Below, in pieces: positions 44,850-55,483 of a DNA stretch of 64,000 nt. A program made the position numbers and the translations under genes. The notes under the pieces are model-generated. The model was not told the DNA's origin. It did no database searches and saw only the letters and a list, made by a program, of their open reading frames with translations. Within the stretch, counting starts at the first letter, position 1. Each line of letters opens with the position of its first letter. This DNA is from Zymoseptoria tritici IPO323 (Eukaryota; Ascomycota; Dothideomycetes; Mycosphaerellales; Mycosphaerellaceae): the NCBI RefSeq assembly GCF_000219625.1, contig NC_018214.1:310001-374000 (forward strand), read 5' to 3'.

Positions 44850-45875
44850 ATGGGCTCCTCCATGAAAAAGAAGAAGGAAAAGGCCAAAGATTTCCAAAAG
44901 CCCAAACTAAAAGTCGGCAAGGCTCGCCCGAAGAACACAAATGCGACTGATACAAGTTTCGCCGCCAAATCCATCGTCCTCAAACAGCAAAGCTTGACAG
45001 AAAGTGGACGAGATGCCACGGCATTATTCAATCACAATCTCTCCCTCTTGAACAGCAAGAATGACGCCCAACGAAAGGATGTCCTCACATATCTCACCAA
45101 CACCGTGGCCGCTTCTCCAAATTCTCACCCGCAGCCGGCTTCTGTGATCTTGAGCAAAGCTCAGCCGTTGATCCTGGATGGGAGCGCAGCAATACGGTCG
45201 CAGGTTCTCAAGCTCTTCAAAGTTCTGCCAAAGAACCAGATCGGATCTCTTGACCAGGCATTACTCTACACCAGAGCGGGAATGACACATCTCTCGGCTG
45301 ACATCCGCAATACTTCGCTCGATGTCATGGACTGGCTGTTGGAGACTAACGGAGAGGCCATTGTGAGCATGGCAGGAGGATGGGTCCGGACGCTGCAGAC
45401 TTTCCAGAACTTGCTCTCATGGCACGGTAGTAGCGGAGGAAAGAACGGCGCTACGATTACAAATGGCAATTGGACGGCGACGAAGACCACGACGAATCTC
45501 GGGAGCAATAAGCTGCTTGTTCGTCAATTAAGCACCTTGGGACGCTTTCTCATGGCTGGCCTATCACGCCCGACCGCAGATCCCGAAGCCGATGCGCGGA
45601 GAGCAGCTGCCTTGTTCCCACTTTGGCAAAGTGACGCGCATATGCTGCCTCAGAAGAGCAATCCCTACGGGTACTTGAACCTGTTCGGAGCGCCGAGAGA
45701 CGTGGACGGAGAAGTCTACGATGATCCCGAAGAGCGCATGAATGTGTTTGTGGACCTAGACTTGCACAATGCGTTTCAGACTGGAGTCAAAGAAGCGAAG
45801 GCTCAGGGTGGTGAGGTGGGCAGAGCAGCTTCATCGGTCGACAAGGCGCTCAAACTGGTCGGCGCGACGGGCTGA
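44850..45875 (+). CDS. IPI1: Pre-rRNA-processing protein IPI1 (Rix1 complex subunit)
   Basis: Single exon, 341 residues. The N-terminus is very basic (MGSSMKKKKEKAKDFQKPKL...), then SFAAKSIVLKQQSL and an alpha-helical HEAT-like region with LSADIRNTSLDVMDWLLE. These are hallmarks of Ipi1, the fungal counterpart of human TEX10. With Rix1 (Ipi2) and Ipi3 it forms a nuclear complex that acts in ITS2 processing and late 60S maturation, and it is linked to replication licensing. Length is in the usual fungal range. The first ATG has a good context (accATGg) and the ORF is open throughout. The strand and start are unambiguous. Confidence 0.93.
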   Translation: MGSSMKKKKEKAKDFQKPKLKVGKARPKNTNATDTSFAAKSIVLKQQSLTESGRDATALFNHNLSLLNSKNDAQRKDVLTYLTNTVAASPNSHPQPASVILSKAQPLILDGSAAIRSQVLKLFKVLPKNQIGSLDQALLYTRAGMTHLSADIRNTSLDVMDWLLETNGEAIVSMAGGWVRTLQTFQNLLSWHGSSGGKNGATITNGNWTATKTTTNLGSNKLLVRQLSTLGRFLMAGLSRPTADPEADARRAAALFPLWQSDAHMLPQKSNPYGYLNLFGAPRDVDGEVYDDPEERMNVFVDLDLHNAFQTGVKEAKAQGGEVGRAASSVDKALKLVGATG

Positions 45876-46940
45876 AAACGGCCTCTTGCTTCTGGTCGAA
45901 GTTGCCGAGGCATCCTCATACAGAATCCAGGCAGCGGAGCATGCGATGGTATCGCTATGTGCTTCACCGAGAACTCATCGGCCAAGAATCGGCCCCTCCA
46001 GTAAACAAGGACGCCAGCGACATGGCCAGCCACAACTCTAGCTCATCAGCAACAATTCAAGCTGAAGAGGAAGAGTTGCAGCCATCGCAAGAAGCCTACT
46101 CCGCTTGCGCATCAGACGATAGCTCATCTCAATGAGAGACTTCAATCGCGAGGCATTGTTCACCACACGAGCTACTACTCATCAGCAACATCGTTCCGAC
46201 GAGAAAGCCCACGAGCGAGCAGGAACATCATCGCGGTCCATAACAAGTGGCAGGGGCTTGGAGGGAGAGGATCATTCCGGGGCGCGCCCCGTTGCAGTGT
46301 GCTTCGCTGACGGTTGCGTACTCTTGAGGTTCGGATGGCGTTACTGGTGGGTGCCGAAAAGGAGGGAGCAGGCAGAGGAAGACATGGGGTGAGATAAGAC
46401 AGCTCGGTGCCGCGAACAATGTCACAGCACGAACACACCTCAGCCATACAGTCCAGAGCTTTCAAGTATCATCCATCCATATATAAAACCTGTCAAAACT
46501 ATGCACATACCGCTACAGACTCCCATTCAAATATGCACACCTAACAGTCAAAGCCCTTCCTGCCGAACACTCCATTCCCACATCCATAAACTCGCCCTCA
46601 CTTTTCCATATGTCCAAGTCCCTCACCCAAGCTTTTCCAACCGCAGAGTTCCATCTCTTTCTCCGCTCAGCCTCCTCATACTCTCATCCGCACACCCCGG
46701 TTGATATGATCAAACACTCCGCGCAAGAACCCTCCAATTCCTCCGCCACTGCCGCCACTGCTCGAAAAACCAGAGCCGAGCGTCGGGTAATCTACTCGCA
46801 AGCCGCAAGAATCAGCAAAAAAGTCCACAAAAGAAGGACAACAAACAACCGTCAATCCATTCCTCCCGCCGGACGAACAAGAAGTCAAGCATATGCCCAC
46901 CCAGACACCAAACGAAGACAGAAAAAAGAAGGAAAAGAAT
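45876..46940. other. No convincing gene; 3' flanks of IPI1 and glucokinase
   Basis: The stretch lies between two convergent genes. Open frames such as 46610-47155 (plus) are Pro/Ser-rich antisense shadows of the glucokinase end or low-complexity sequence. A C/T-rich run lies around 46500-46700. I see no RNA gene. Confidence 0.5.
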
Positions 46941-48473
46941 TCACTCACCCCTCCCCTTCCCATCCGCCACAAGCGCAATCAACGCCGCCCCAACTCCACT
47001 CCCATCCTTCGCGATCCCAATCCTCACCTTCCTCTCCCCCGTCTTCCCAATTTTCTCCACCTCCCTCAACGCTTCCCGGATATACTCTTCAAACCTGGGA
47101 TAAAACTCCACCAAACTGCCATCAACGCCCACATCCACTATATCGTCTTCATTGACCTCCAAATTCGCGTCGTTGTCCGTGGCGATGTCCGTTGGTTTCG
47201 AGAGCTTGTCTGTAGCAATGACGATTGCAGCGATGGCCACGGCGGAAAGGCGGGCGGCTCGTTTCCCGACTGCGGCGGCGATGAGACGGACTGCTTCCGC
47301 GTCTTCGGCTGAGGCGGCGGAGACGCCGTAGTCTTTGTCGAGGGTCTGGCGGGTGACTTTTAGTCCTGCGGAGGTGTCACCTGTGGCGATGGAGAGGAAG
47401 GAAGAGTCGAGGCCCCATTGTTTGTATAGTGGGGAGTCCGCCGCGACGTTGGTGGTGGAGTGCACGTCGTTTTGATTGCTGTTCTCATCGGTGAAGAGGG
47501 GAACGGCCGGGTCCTTGAGCAGAGCCAGCAGTGCCCTTCGGAGGATCTCGCCCAGAAACATGCCCGAGACGCGTTTTTCGAACATTTGGATACCCGGATT
47601 GACACTTTCCGCGTCGAGGGCTTTGTCATAAGGGGTCTGAGGCAGAACAGAGAGGTGGTTGTCGAAGCTGCCCCATTCCGTATTGATGATCATCTCGCCC
47701 GTGGAGTCGTCGACTTCGGCCGCGGAGGCGTCGAGTTTCGTGACTTTGCTGAGTTTCTCGACGTAGGCGCCGTTCGTGCCCGTGCCGAAAATGGCCCCGA
47801 GGAGGGTGCCCGTCTTGCCAGGCGAGGTGTATGACCTCGCCATGAGAGTACCAACGGTATCGTTCACCAACGCGGCGACTCGTACAGGAAGACCGAGGCG
47901 ATCAATCTCGTCTTGCAGCAAAGCGCAGACGTCCTTGCCAATAGCATCGGGGATGTCGAAGCCTTTCGTCCAGCGGATGAGTGTACCCTTATTGATCCCA
48001 AACTGCTGCACCGGAAAGCTGAACGTAAAGCCCAAGCTGAAAATATCCTGCTCGATATCTCCACCGCCCTTCCTCTTCTCTTTATGACTTTCATAATGCT
48101 CTTCATGATGTTCCTTCAGAAACGCCTCAATCTGCTTTGCCAAAAACGCAAATAATTCCCGACTCGTCTTCGCGACCATCAACTCCTTCGGAATCGCAAC
48201 TTTACTCTGCGTCAAGCTGAATGTGCTGTTCCCATGCAGCTGGATCGAACACACGCGGAAATTCGTGCCGCCCAGATCGACGGCCATGTAGAGACCTTTT
48301 TCCGTGCCATTGGGAACGGCGGTCACGTAGGTCGGGATTTGAGACATGGTGGCTCCGCTCTTGCCGAGTCCTTCGTCCATTTCGCGGATGAACTCGGTCA
48401 CGCCGCGGTTGACGTCGGAGGCGGAGTATTCGAATTCGGCGGCGACCCGCTCGGCGGCTTGTTGGAGGGCCAT
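46941..48473 (-). CDS. glkA: Glucokinase (hexokinase family)
   Basis: Intron-free, 510 residues. Catalyses ATP-dependent phosphorylation of glucose to glucose-6-phosphate in the cytosol. Motifs in order: phosphate-binding VDLGGTNFRV (residues 65-74), the hexokinase signature with LGFTFSFPVQQ (147-157) and INKGTLIRWTKGF (160-172), NDTVGTL with the catalytic Asp (205), GTGTNGAY (230-237), MIINTEWGSFDNHL for sugar contact, and a C-terminal GVDGSLVEFYP adenosine-binding segment. The N-terminal match to fungal glucokinases (EFIREMDEGL and TYVTAVPNGTEKGLY) favours glucokinase over hexokinase proper. Full length. An unusually Ala- and Asp-rich insert sits near residues 425-455. The start Met is well placed and no upstream in-frame extension is needed. 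Confidence 0.95.
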   Translation of the reverse strand: MALQQAAERVAAEFEYSASDVNRGVTEFIREMDEGLGKSGATMSQIPTYVTAVPNGTEKGLYMAVDLGGTNFRVCSIQLHGNSTFSLTQSKVAIPKELMVAKTSRELFAFLAKQIEAFLKEHHEEHYESHKEKRKGGGDIEQDIFSLGFTFSFPVQQFGINKGTLIRWTKGFDIPDAIGKDVCALLQDEIDRLGLPVRVAALVNDTVGTLMARSYTSPGKTGTLLGAIFGTGTNGAYVEKLSKVTKLDASAAEVDDSTGEMIINTEWGSFDNHLSVLPQTPYDKALDAESVNPGIQMFEKRVSGMFLGEILRRALLALLKDPAVPLFTDENSNQNDVHSTTNVAADSPLYKQWGLDSSFLSIATGDTSAGLKVTRQTLDKDYGVSAASAEDAEAVRLIAAAVGKRAARLSAVAIAAIVIATDKLSKPTDIATDNDANLEVNEDDIVDVGVDGSLVEFYPRFEEYIREALREVEKIGKTGERKVRIGIAKDGSGVGAALIALVADGKGRGE

Positions 48474-49590
48474 GCTGCGTGGGGAGGAGTGGTAGAGGCT
48501 GCTGTCGCCGGGAATATGAGGTGGAGCGCGGCAGTAAAGCTCGTGGATGAATGGGTTCGGAGCCGGGCAAGAGAGTGGTACCGAGGGTTGCTGGTGGTCG
48601 TGGAAGCGGAAGAGGGAGTATCGAGAGAGGTATGGGAGGAGTACAGCGAGGAGTAAGACTGTGAGAAGGCTGACGAGAGTGGTGGTGCTCGCTAGAGGAT
48701 TGAGACGGAAGAGGAAAGGCTTCTTCTTCCCACGAAGATCACGCAGGAAGGGGAGCTCGACTTGGACTTTGTCTTTGGCAAGCTTGGTCTGGAAGAGCTC
48801 TCGACGGTGAGCTTCGGGGTGGGTGGGCTGGGAGAGGGTACGGCGGTGGTGGAATGCCAGGGTGGGTATCGAGGAGGAGGGTGGGCCAGAGGAGCAAGGT
48901 ACCCCAGCAGGAAGCTATTGAAGGAGGGGAGGAGCAGCGGAAGGAAGCAGAAGAGAGCAAGACAGCAGGAAGAGGAGGGGAGGAAGTATATGCACGCTGG
49001 CGGGAGGGATCTTGGACAATTACGAGATGCGTATGGTGGGCAGAGACGAAAGAGAGAGAGAGATGCAGCAAGCCAAAGTGTGGAGTCGATGCCAGCCTCG
49101 AGGTCACTTTCACGCTTCAAAATGCGGGGACCCACCGACAAGGGCGAGGCGGACTGCCACGTGAACACCACACGGTCAATATGTCAACTTGATATACCAA
49201 GAGCAGTCTGTCTATTGTCTGGAATGTTGCTTCCACGTCAGATGAGAGACCTCCTCGTCTTCTTCACAACGATCATGGACGAGGCCGAAGAACTCCACTC
49301 CGCACCCACTACCGGCCCTTCCACGGCGGCACAAGGCGGCTCTGCAGAAATGCCTGCTTAGTCTCTTGACGACGTCACAGAACGGCTGGGATGATGAGAG
49401 CTGGATGTCGGTCGTCCGTAGCTTGTCGCGTGCATGTTGAAAAGAAGATTTCGCTATCCTTCAAGCTTCTGTATTCGCCTTCTCCCAAAAGCCATATCCC
49501 GAACTGCTGGAGGGACTGTCGCGGCCTACGAGCCTTTCCGCAAAACTCCATACGCCCACGCTATGACCCAATCCCAATATTCTTCATTCC
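48474..49590. other. Glucokinase upstream region; no gene
   Basis: The stretch is purine-rich on the plus strand and has open frames on both strands without domains. It probably holds the glucokinase promoter and leader (minus strand) and the 3' flank of the next gene. Confidence 0.5.
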
Positions 49591-50934
49591 TCAAATGTCC
49601 CTCCAACTAGGCTGCTGTCCGTACGGCACAACAGGCACCGCCGGCTTTCTCTGCACACCTCCATACGGCTGATACTGCTGCGGCTGCTGAGGCAAAGCAT
49701 CCTCTCTCACCGGACTCGCGACATCATTGGTGCGATACGACGGCGCCGCAATACTCGGCTCGTAAGCCCTCGAGTAAGCCTGCTGCTGCGGCTGTGGGTC
49801 GTACTGCGGCTGTGGACTGTACTGAGATTGCTGAGCGTACTGCTGTTGCGGCGGCTGGTACTGCGCATGCCTGTCATCGCCCGGGTAGAAACTCGCAGCG
49901 CCATTGCTGTACTGTCGCGTTGGTGGAGCGACGACGGATGTGGACGAGTACATGTTCTGCCGCGACTGCGATCCATGCTGTGAGTAGGGAGAGTTGAATT
50001 GCGCCTGCGATCCACCATTCTGCGGGTAAGGAGTATTGAATTGCGCCTGCGATCCACCATTCTGCGAGTACGGAGTGTTGAATTGCGCCTGCGATCCATT
50101 CGGCGAGTAAGGCGACGTCGTCTGCTGGTATCCTTGCCCAGAGTATGGACCTCCACCAGGGGAGCGCTGCTGGTGCAGCGGCGATGAAGAGGCGTACTCT
50201 TGGTATGGCGTTGCGTGTGCGTGCTGCGCTTGCATTCCTCCGGCGCCCAAGTCTCCTGCTTCCTCCTTCCCGCTGTTGTAGTAGCGGTCGTGCGGACTTG
50301 TCGCTGATCCCGTCACAAGACCTGTCTCTTGCTGCGCGTGGCTCGTGTTCAGTTTCTCCATTTCCACGTCCGGCTCTTCAACCGGTTCTTCGACGTAGCG
50401 TTTCTGCGCGTTGTCCCAGCTTGGCATTGCGGGTAGTGCATCCTCATTCACCTTTGCGGCTTTCGGTCGGGAGGCGTCGAAGGTCGCTGTTTGAGGAACG
50501 TCTCGTGCTGTTGCGACCGCGCCTCCTCCGTAGTATGAGTTGTTGGCGCCGTGGGGGTACATCGGCGGAGGAGGTTGGTATTGCTGTTGATACGCAGTCG
50601 GCGGCGCTGGTTGGTAGCCTCCTTTTTCCTTCCTACCTCCTCCTCGAGGTCCGGGACAGCATGCATTGAAGCATGATAGACATCCGCAACAGCATTGAGC
50701 GCCGCAGCAGAGGCAACGGGCGCAGCACCAGACGATCGAGAGGACGATGAGCGAGCCGATTATGATGCCGATGATTACTGGCCATTTGCTGGAGGTAAGA
50801 GGTCAGAAGTGTATGAGGAGGTTGGAAGTGTGAGGAGAGCAGTACCAGTATGCTTTGGACATGCAACCGTCCCAGGAGGAGAATGTGTTCTTGACGCCAT
50901 TCACGTTATTGATGCCATTACTGATCGAGTCCAT
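49591..50934 (-). CDS. Fibroin-3-related single-pass membrane protein
   Basis: Exons 50934-50846 and 50788-49591, with a 57-bp intron inside the Cys codon of the conserved SKAYCKWPV. Residues 1-29 contain FSSWDGCMSKAYC. A single transmembrane helix follows (VIIGIIIGSLIVLSIVW), then a Cys-rich cluster (CCARCLCCGAQCCCGC...CC), likely a palmitoylated juxtamembrane patch. A long Gln/Pro/Tyr/Ser-rich tail ends with PSWRDI. Part of the tail is a tandem array of GGSQAQFNTPY-like units (about 49990-50120). Fungal proteins of this architecture are annotated fibroin-3-related; their function is unknown, with plasma or vacuolar membrane location inferred. The N-terminus may be incomplete: an acceptor-like CAG precedes the first Met, so an upstream exon is possible. 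Divergent from the WD40 gene. Confidence 0.8.
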
Positions 50935-51968
50935 GTTGTCTCGGATGTCCTGTAGTGTCCGTCGAGGAGTGTTGTGTCGGATGCGGACGTGTTATCTCTC
51001 TGCCATTCGTCCAGTGTTGGTTCGTCGCCGCGGCCGTGAACAGGAACACGCTCTGTTGGCGCAGATCGCAGGTGCTCAGCGATAGCAATAGCGAGAGTCC
51101 AAACAATGTCTCAAGGGTATTCCAGGGCGGTCAACAACAACACATCCAAGCGAGAGTGAGAGGTCGTGCGTGTCATGATCGAGGGAGTCCACGACGTGGG
51201 AAATGTATCGACTCCCGTGTCTGCAGTTCCAAGTTCCAAGCATTTCCCGTGGCGTCTTCTGGATTGCGTACGTTCAGGAGACACTCCACACACTCCTTCG
51301 GTCCCCTGCCACGCCGCGGCGCCCATGAAACGCGCTAAGGACGACTTCGCGGGGGAGAGATCTTGTTTTTGGATGCGACTTCATCTCGAGACTTTGATAC
51401 ATATCCCATCGCACGATCGCTGACTGCAGTCTGCACGGTGGCTTCGTCAATGCTTCTTGTACCTGGATGCGTTGTCTGGCATGGCATGACGTTCTCTTCA
51501 TCATCATCGATATATTTAACGCAGCCGCAGCTCCCGGGCATGGACTGCCTTGACGGATATGCATGATCATCGTCAGCAGCAATAATGTCAATGGAACAAG
51601 TACGAGGGACTTGCAAGTCTCGTGAACTCTCGTTCGTCTCGATCAGGGCAGCCGTGATCTTCTTGAAGAAGCATTGGCTTACGCAGACAAGGGAGGCTGT
51701 GCGAGGTCATATGCTCACATCTGAGCAAGAAGTCCTCTGTTCAGCTCGCTGGTCACGAAGGCCTCGAGTCTGCCAAGGAGTCTCCATGACCACATTGAGG
51801 AAATCTGCGGGGAGCGCGTGAGCCGTTTTCAGCGGCTCGAAGAATCCTCTCCATGCGAAGGATCTACAGAAAAGGTTTGGGAGCTTTCAGGCAGCCATTC
51901 TTCGCACATGTACTATTTCTTCTACACTTCCACTTTCTCTCTTACAACATCCACCCTGAGTCCACAGC
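50935..51968. promoter_or_regulatory. Divergent intergenic region between the fibroin-like and WD40 genes
   Basis: About 1 kb with no convincing gene. It may hide a 5' exon of the fibroin-like gene on the minus strand. The WD40 start is preceded by a pyrimidine-rich leader (51905-51955). No TATA box stands out. Confidence 0.45.
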
Positions 51969-53089
51969 ATGTCGCTCGAAGATATCGACCCGATACGACG
52001 GACCACGCTGTCGGACACTGCTGTCGTGACAGCTTTCACAGCGGGACGAAACTACATGGCAGCAGGTCTCGACAATGGCACCGTGTTCATCCTCAGTCCC
52101 GGCGGAGACCCGATTCGAGCACTGCCAGCGCCAAACGGAGCTCAAATGCCCGTATCGATGGCGAGCAAAGGTTCTCATTTGATCATCGGACATAGCGCTG
52201 GTATGATCGAGTACTGGAACTTGGAGGAAGGGTGCGTTCTGACAGCGCTGTCGATCGCAGACTGACCGTTACCAGTGTACGGATCACATCATTCAAAGCC
52301 CACGAAGCATCAGTAACAAGCCTGATCATCCACGACGCAGAAACAGTAATTTCCTCTTCCCACGACACCACCATCAAGATCTGGCTCACAACGCCCTCTC
52401 CCTGGGCCTGCCAACACACTCTCCACGGCCACACCGACATCGTCACCAAGATCGCCACTCACAACAACCTCCTCGCCTCTGCAAGCCACGACGGCACCTG
52501 CAAAATCTGGTCCATCCCCACCGGCCAACTCATCCACGACCTCGCCACCCACGAAGGCACTGAACTTCGATCTCTCGCCTTCGACGGCGAGATCATCATC
52601 TCTGGCAACGTGCAAGGTATTCTCCGCTGCTGGAACGCTGCCGACGGTTCCTTCAAAGCGATTCGTCGGAGCCAGACATCGCTCATCTCGCACATTTGCA
52701 TCGAGGAGGATGTGGTGGTGACTGCTGGCGCGGATGGGAAGCTGGTGGCTTGGACGAAGGAGGGGATGGAGGTGCTGTGGTCTGTCAAGGCACATCCGTT
52801 TGCTATTGATGGGATGGAGATCGAAGATGGGCTTGTGGTGACGGGAGGAAGTTGTGATGTTGTCAAAGTGTGGCGGCTGGGTGATGGGACGCTAGTGAAG
52901 GAGATGGGAGAGAAATCCGATGCCGTCTGGAAGGTCGGCTTCACGCCGGATGAGAGTGGCAACATCCTTCATGCATACTGGAATAAAGGAGCTGTTGTTG
53001 ATATACTGAGTATAGTGTCTGATCCTTACGCCATGACACTGTCCGCTGACCATCTCCCAGGACTGGACACCGGGTCAACAACATCGTGA
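51969..53089 (+). CDS. WD40-repeat beta-propeller protein
   Basis: Exons 51969-52231 and 52276-53089, with a 44-bp intron between EEG and VRITSF; splicing gives 358 residues. The protein is made almost entirely of WD40-type blades: for example LHGHTDIVTKIA followed by LASASHDGTCKIWS, ETVISSSHDTTIKIW, EIIISGNVQGILRCWNA and LVVTGGSCDVVKVWR. Seven blades are plausible, with the N-terminal strand closing the propeller. There is no extra domain, so it probably acts as a protein-interaction scaffold; the partner cannot be told from sequence. It converges with the wall-protein gene, with only 44 bp between the two stop codons. Confidence 0.88.
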
Positions 53090-53133
53090 AAGCAAGACTG
53101 AAACAAGCACGCTGTGAACCACGATCTCCCACT

Positions 53134-54346
53134 CTACATGTTGAGCGCAAAGGTAGCCAATCCAACGACAAATCCAACCGCAGGAACAACCCACCCAACC
53201 TGCCTCTCCGAGCGACTCCCACCAGTATAGCTCGCCGGCTGCGTACTCTGCATCGGCTGCACATAGCTCGTCGACGAACTCTGGTGCGGCACAACACCCG
53301 TCGCCGGGGCAGCGGGAGCGGGAGCAGCATTCGACGACGACGACTGATACGGCGGCGGAGCAGAAACAGCAGCCGTGTTCTGCGCCGGCGGCGAAGTCGG
53401 GTTGGCAGGCGCTGGAGCCGGCACCATAGGATTCTGCGGCGCCTCGTAAGTCATCGAGTACGTCGGCGCGGAACCCCACTCGGGCACCATCGTCATCATC
53501 GCCGCGGGCGGAGCAAAGTCCGTACAGCTGGGCTGCGAGTCGCCGTGGTAGTCGTCCCAGTTGACGGCCGCGCCTTGCGTCGCGGCACAGCGGGTGGAGA
53601 CTTCGCTCGACGGGCAGGCGATCATCGTGTTGGCGTAAGTCGGGCCGACGGTCTTGTAAGTCTCGCCGTCGGTGTACCCCGCCCAGAGCGTGGAGTAGGA
53701 GAAGTAGCAGGACTCGGGGTTGAGCACGGTGTTCATGGTGGTGCACATACCATCCTCGCCGATGCCGTCTTGGCCGGGGACGATGGTGGCGGGGAAATAG
53801 ATGACTTTCGCGGGACCGCCTTGGATCGTGCAAGGGGGTGCTTCGATGCTGGCGCTGATGGTTAGGCCACCTGCTGCCCCGCCGTTGGCGCCGTCGTCGC
53901 CGTGTGCTTGGGTGGGGGGAGCTTTCCAGGTATTTCCAGCGTGGGAGTCGGCGCCTGCATTGTTGTCGCCATAGCTCGCCTGACCACCAGCGCTGCCCGA
54001 GTCGCCCGAGTTGTCGCTGTAGGACACCTGACCGTGAGCGTCGCCCGAGTTGCCCGAGTTGCCGCCGCCGCCGAGAATGCCGTTCACGGTGTTGCCGACG
54101 TCTCCAGCTGTACCTGCTATGTTGTTAGTTTTTGGGGTGTCGACGTGATGTTCACCGTTGTTAGAACATACCCTGCACTCCAGAGAGGAGGTTGTTCGCA
54201 GTGTCGACTCCAGATTGAAGCATGCCATTGGCCCCAGCGCTCAGATCAGCTCCCATGTTGCTCGCATGGCCGGAGAGACCCGCTCCCAGGCCACCTCCGC
54301 TACCGCCGACACTACCGCCGAGACCACCGAGAATATCGAGAGACAT
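53134..54346 (-). CDS. Ser/Gly/Pro-rich wall or GPI-type protein
   Basis: Exons 54346-54172 and 54116-53134 joined by a 55-bp intron give 385 residues. The N-terminus is Gly/Ser-rich (MSLDILGGLGGSVGG), followed by a Gly/Asn/Asp-rich region. A Cys-containing globular domain follows (from CTIQGGPAKVIYFPATIV through MCTTMN, ESCYFSYSTLWAGY and MIACPSSEVSTRC), then a Pro/Ala/Ser/Gln-rich stalk. A final hydrophobic segment (GWVVPAVGFVVGLATFALNM) is typical of a GPI-attachment signal or a C-terminal anchor. No classical N-terminal signal peptide is visible, which is odd for a wall protein; a missed 5' exon or a non-classical route could explain it. Family not recognised beyond this architecture. Confidence 0.75.
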
Positions 54347-55483
54347 GATGCGAGGAGGTGTGTTGCGGGTACGAGGGATATGAAAGGGAAGTGGCTATGG
54401 ATTTCGTAGAGGGACGAGTTGAAATGAGTGACGGAAGTTGGAAAATGAATGTGTTGATACCTGGGAAGGAAGGGGAAAAACAAGAAGCACTACTTACTGT
54501 GTTCGACAGCTTGAGATTTTATCGCTTTCCTGCTTCGCCCACTCAGGAGGAGATTGTCACGTTTGAAAAGTCCCGCAGGATGTGTGATGGGCCTTCATCA
54601 TTCCTCAAGCGCGAGTCGTTAGACATTGGGGCCGATTATCTGTCTTGGTCTGGAGCCTCGCACTCGAGCGGAGAGCTTGCGAAACGCAGGAGTTGGGCGA
54701 AGATTGTCGTGTTTCCAGGAGGCAATTGTGAAACTTGCTGGTGAGATGCGTGAAGAGTCTCGGCTCAGTCTTGTCTGCGAGATCGTGTTATAAATCTCCT
54801 CTGCCTTCTCGTTGCGGTTTGCTGCTCAAGAAAGACTGCTCGTATCCATTTCTTCAGACCACGGTAGCGCCATCGCGATCACCATCGCGCCGTGTTCCGA
54901 GATTGAAGGAGTGCCGAAGTGCGCTAGAACTAGAACTGCCTTCGCCAAGTCCGCCGTGACTCGTGCGGATGCATGTCAAACACCGGATCTCGGAAAGCTC
55001 GCCAGGCATTCCTATATATACGCGGAGGACTCCGCGATGGAAGTCTGGCCTTCATGTCTCATAGAAGTGTGTCGCAATGAACAATGATAACCCTGTTTGA
55101 GACCTTCTTGGCTGGACAGATGCAGAGGCTGTGAGAGTTCGGCTTATAACAAGCCGCGAATGTCTGAATTGCGGCTGGAAACTGCGGATGCATCAGGTCG
55201 CGGGACGATCTGGACCAGCTCAGCTTCGACAACTCTTTACTGGTGTGGGTCAGTAGGAAGCCTGAGTGACCGACCGGCCTGTTGTCAGCGTCCCACTTGC
55301 GTCGGTTCGGTGTAATCGAGGTCCCGGCTGTTCGACCTGCACCTTCTCCGATGTATCTGTGAGTTCGTTCGCAAGGATGTAGAAGTGACGAGGTCGACGG
55401 TAATTGCAGGGTTCATTCAATCATCAGTAGTATCGTAGCTCTGTGGTGAACATACCCGGGATCCGTGGTCGACTTCTTCAAAC
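54347..55483. other. No convincing gene
   Basis: Upstream region of the wall-protein gene and 3' flank of the AAA+ gene. Frames of 70-130 codons are present on the plus strand without domains or consistent coding character. Confidence 0.5.

Noticed and set aside
48762..49361. 199-codon plus-strand ORF upstream of glucokinase
   Set aside because: Low-complexity Gly/Arg/Glu content, overlapping equally open frames on the other strand. No domain or intron signal.
49990..50120. CRISPR-like or satellite repeat array
   Set aside because: The regular units code GGSQAQFNTPY repeats in frame within the fibroin-like protein, so this is a coding tandem repeat. No CRISPR array is expected or seen in this eukaryotic window.
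53086..53865. 259-codon plus-strand ORF opposite the wall-protein gene
   Set aside because: Arg/His-rich antisense product of a GC-rich coding strand. The minus strand has a spliced gene with consistent frame.
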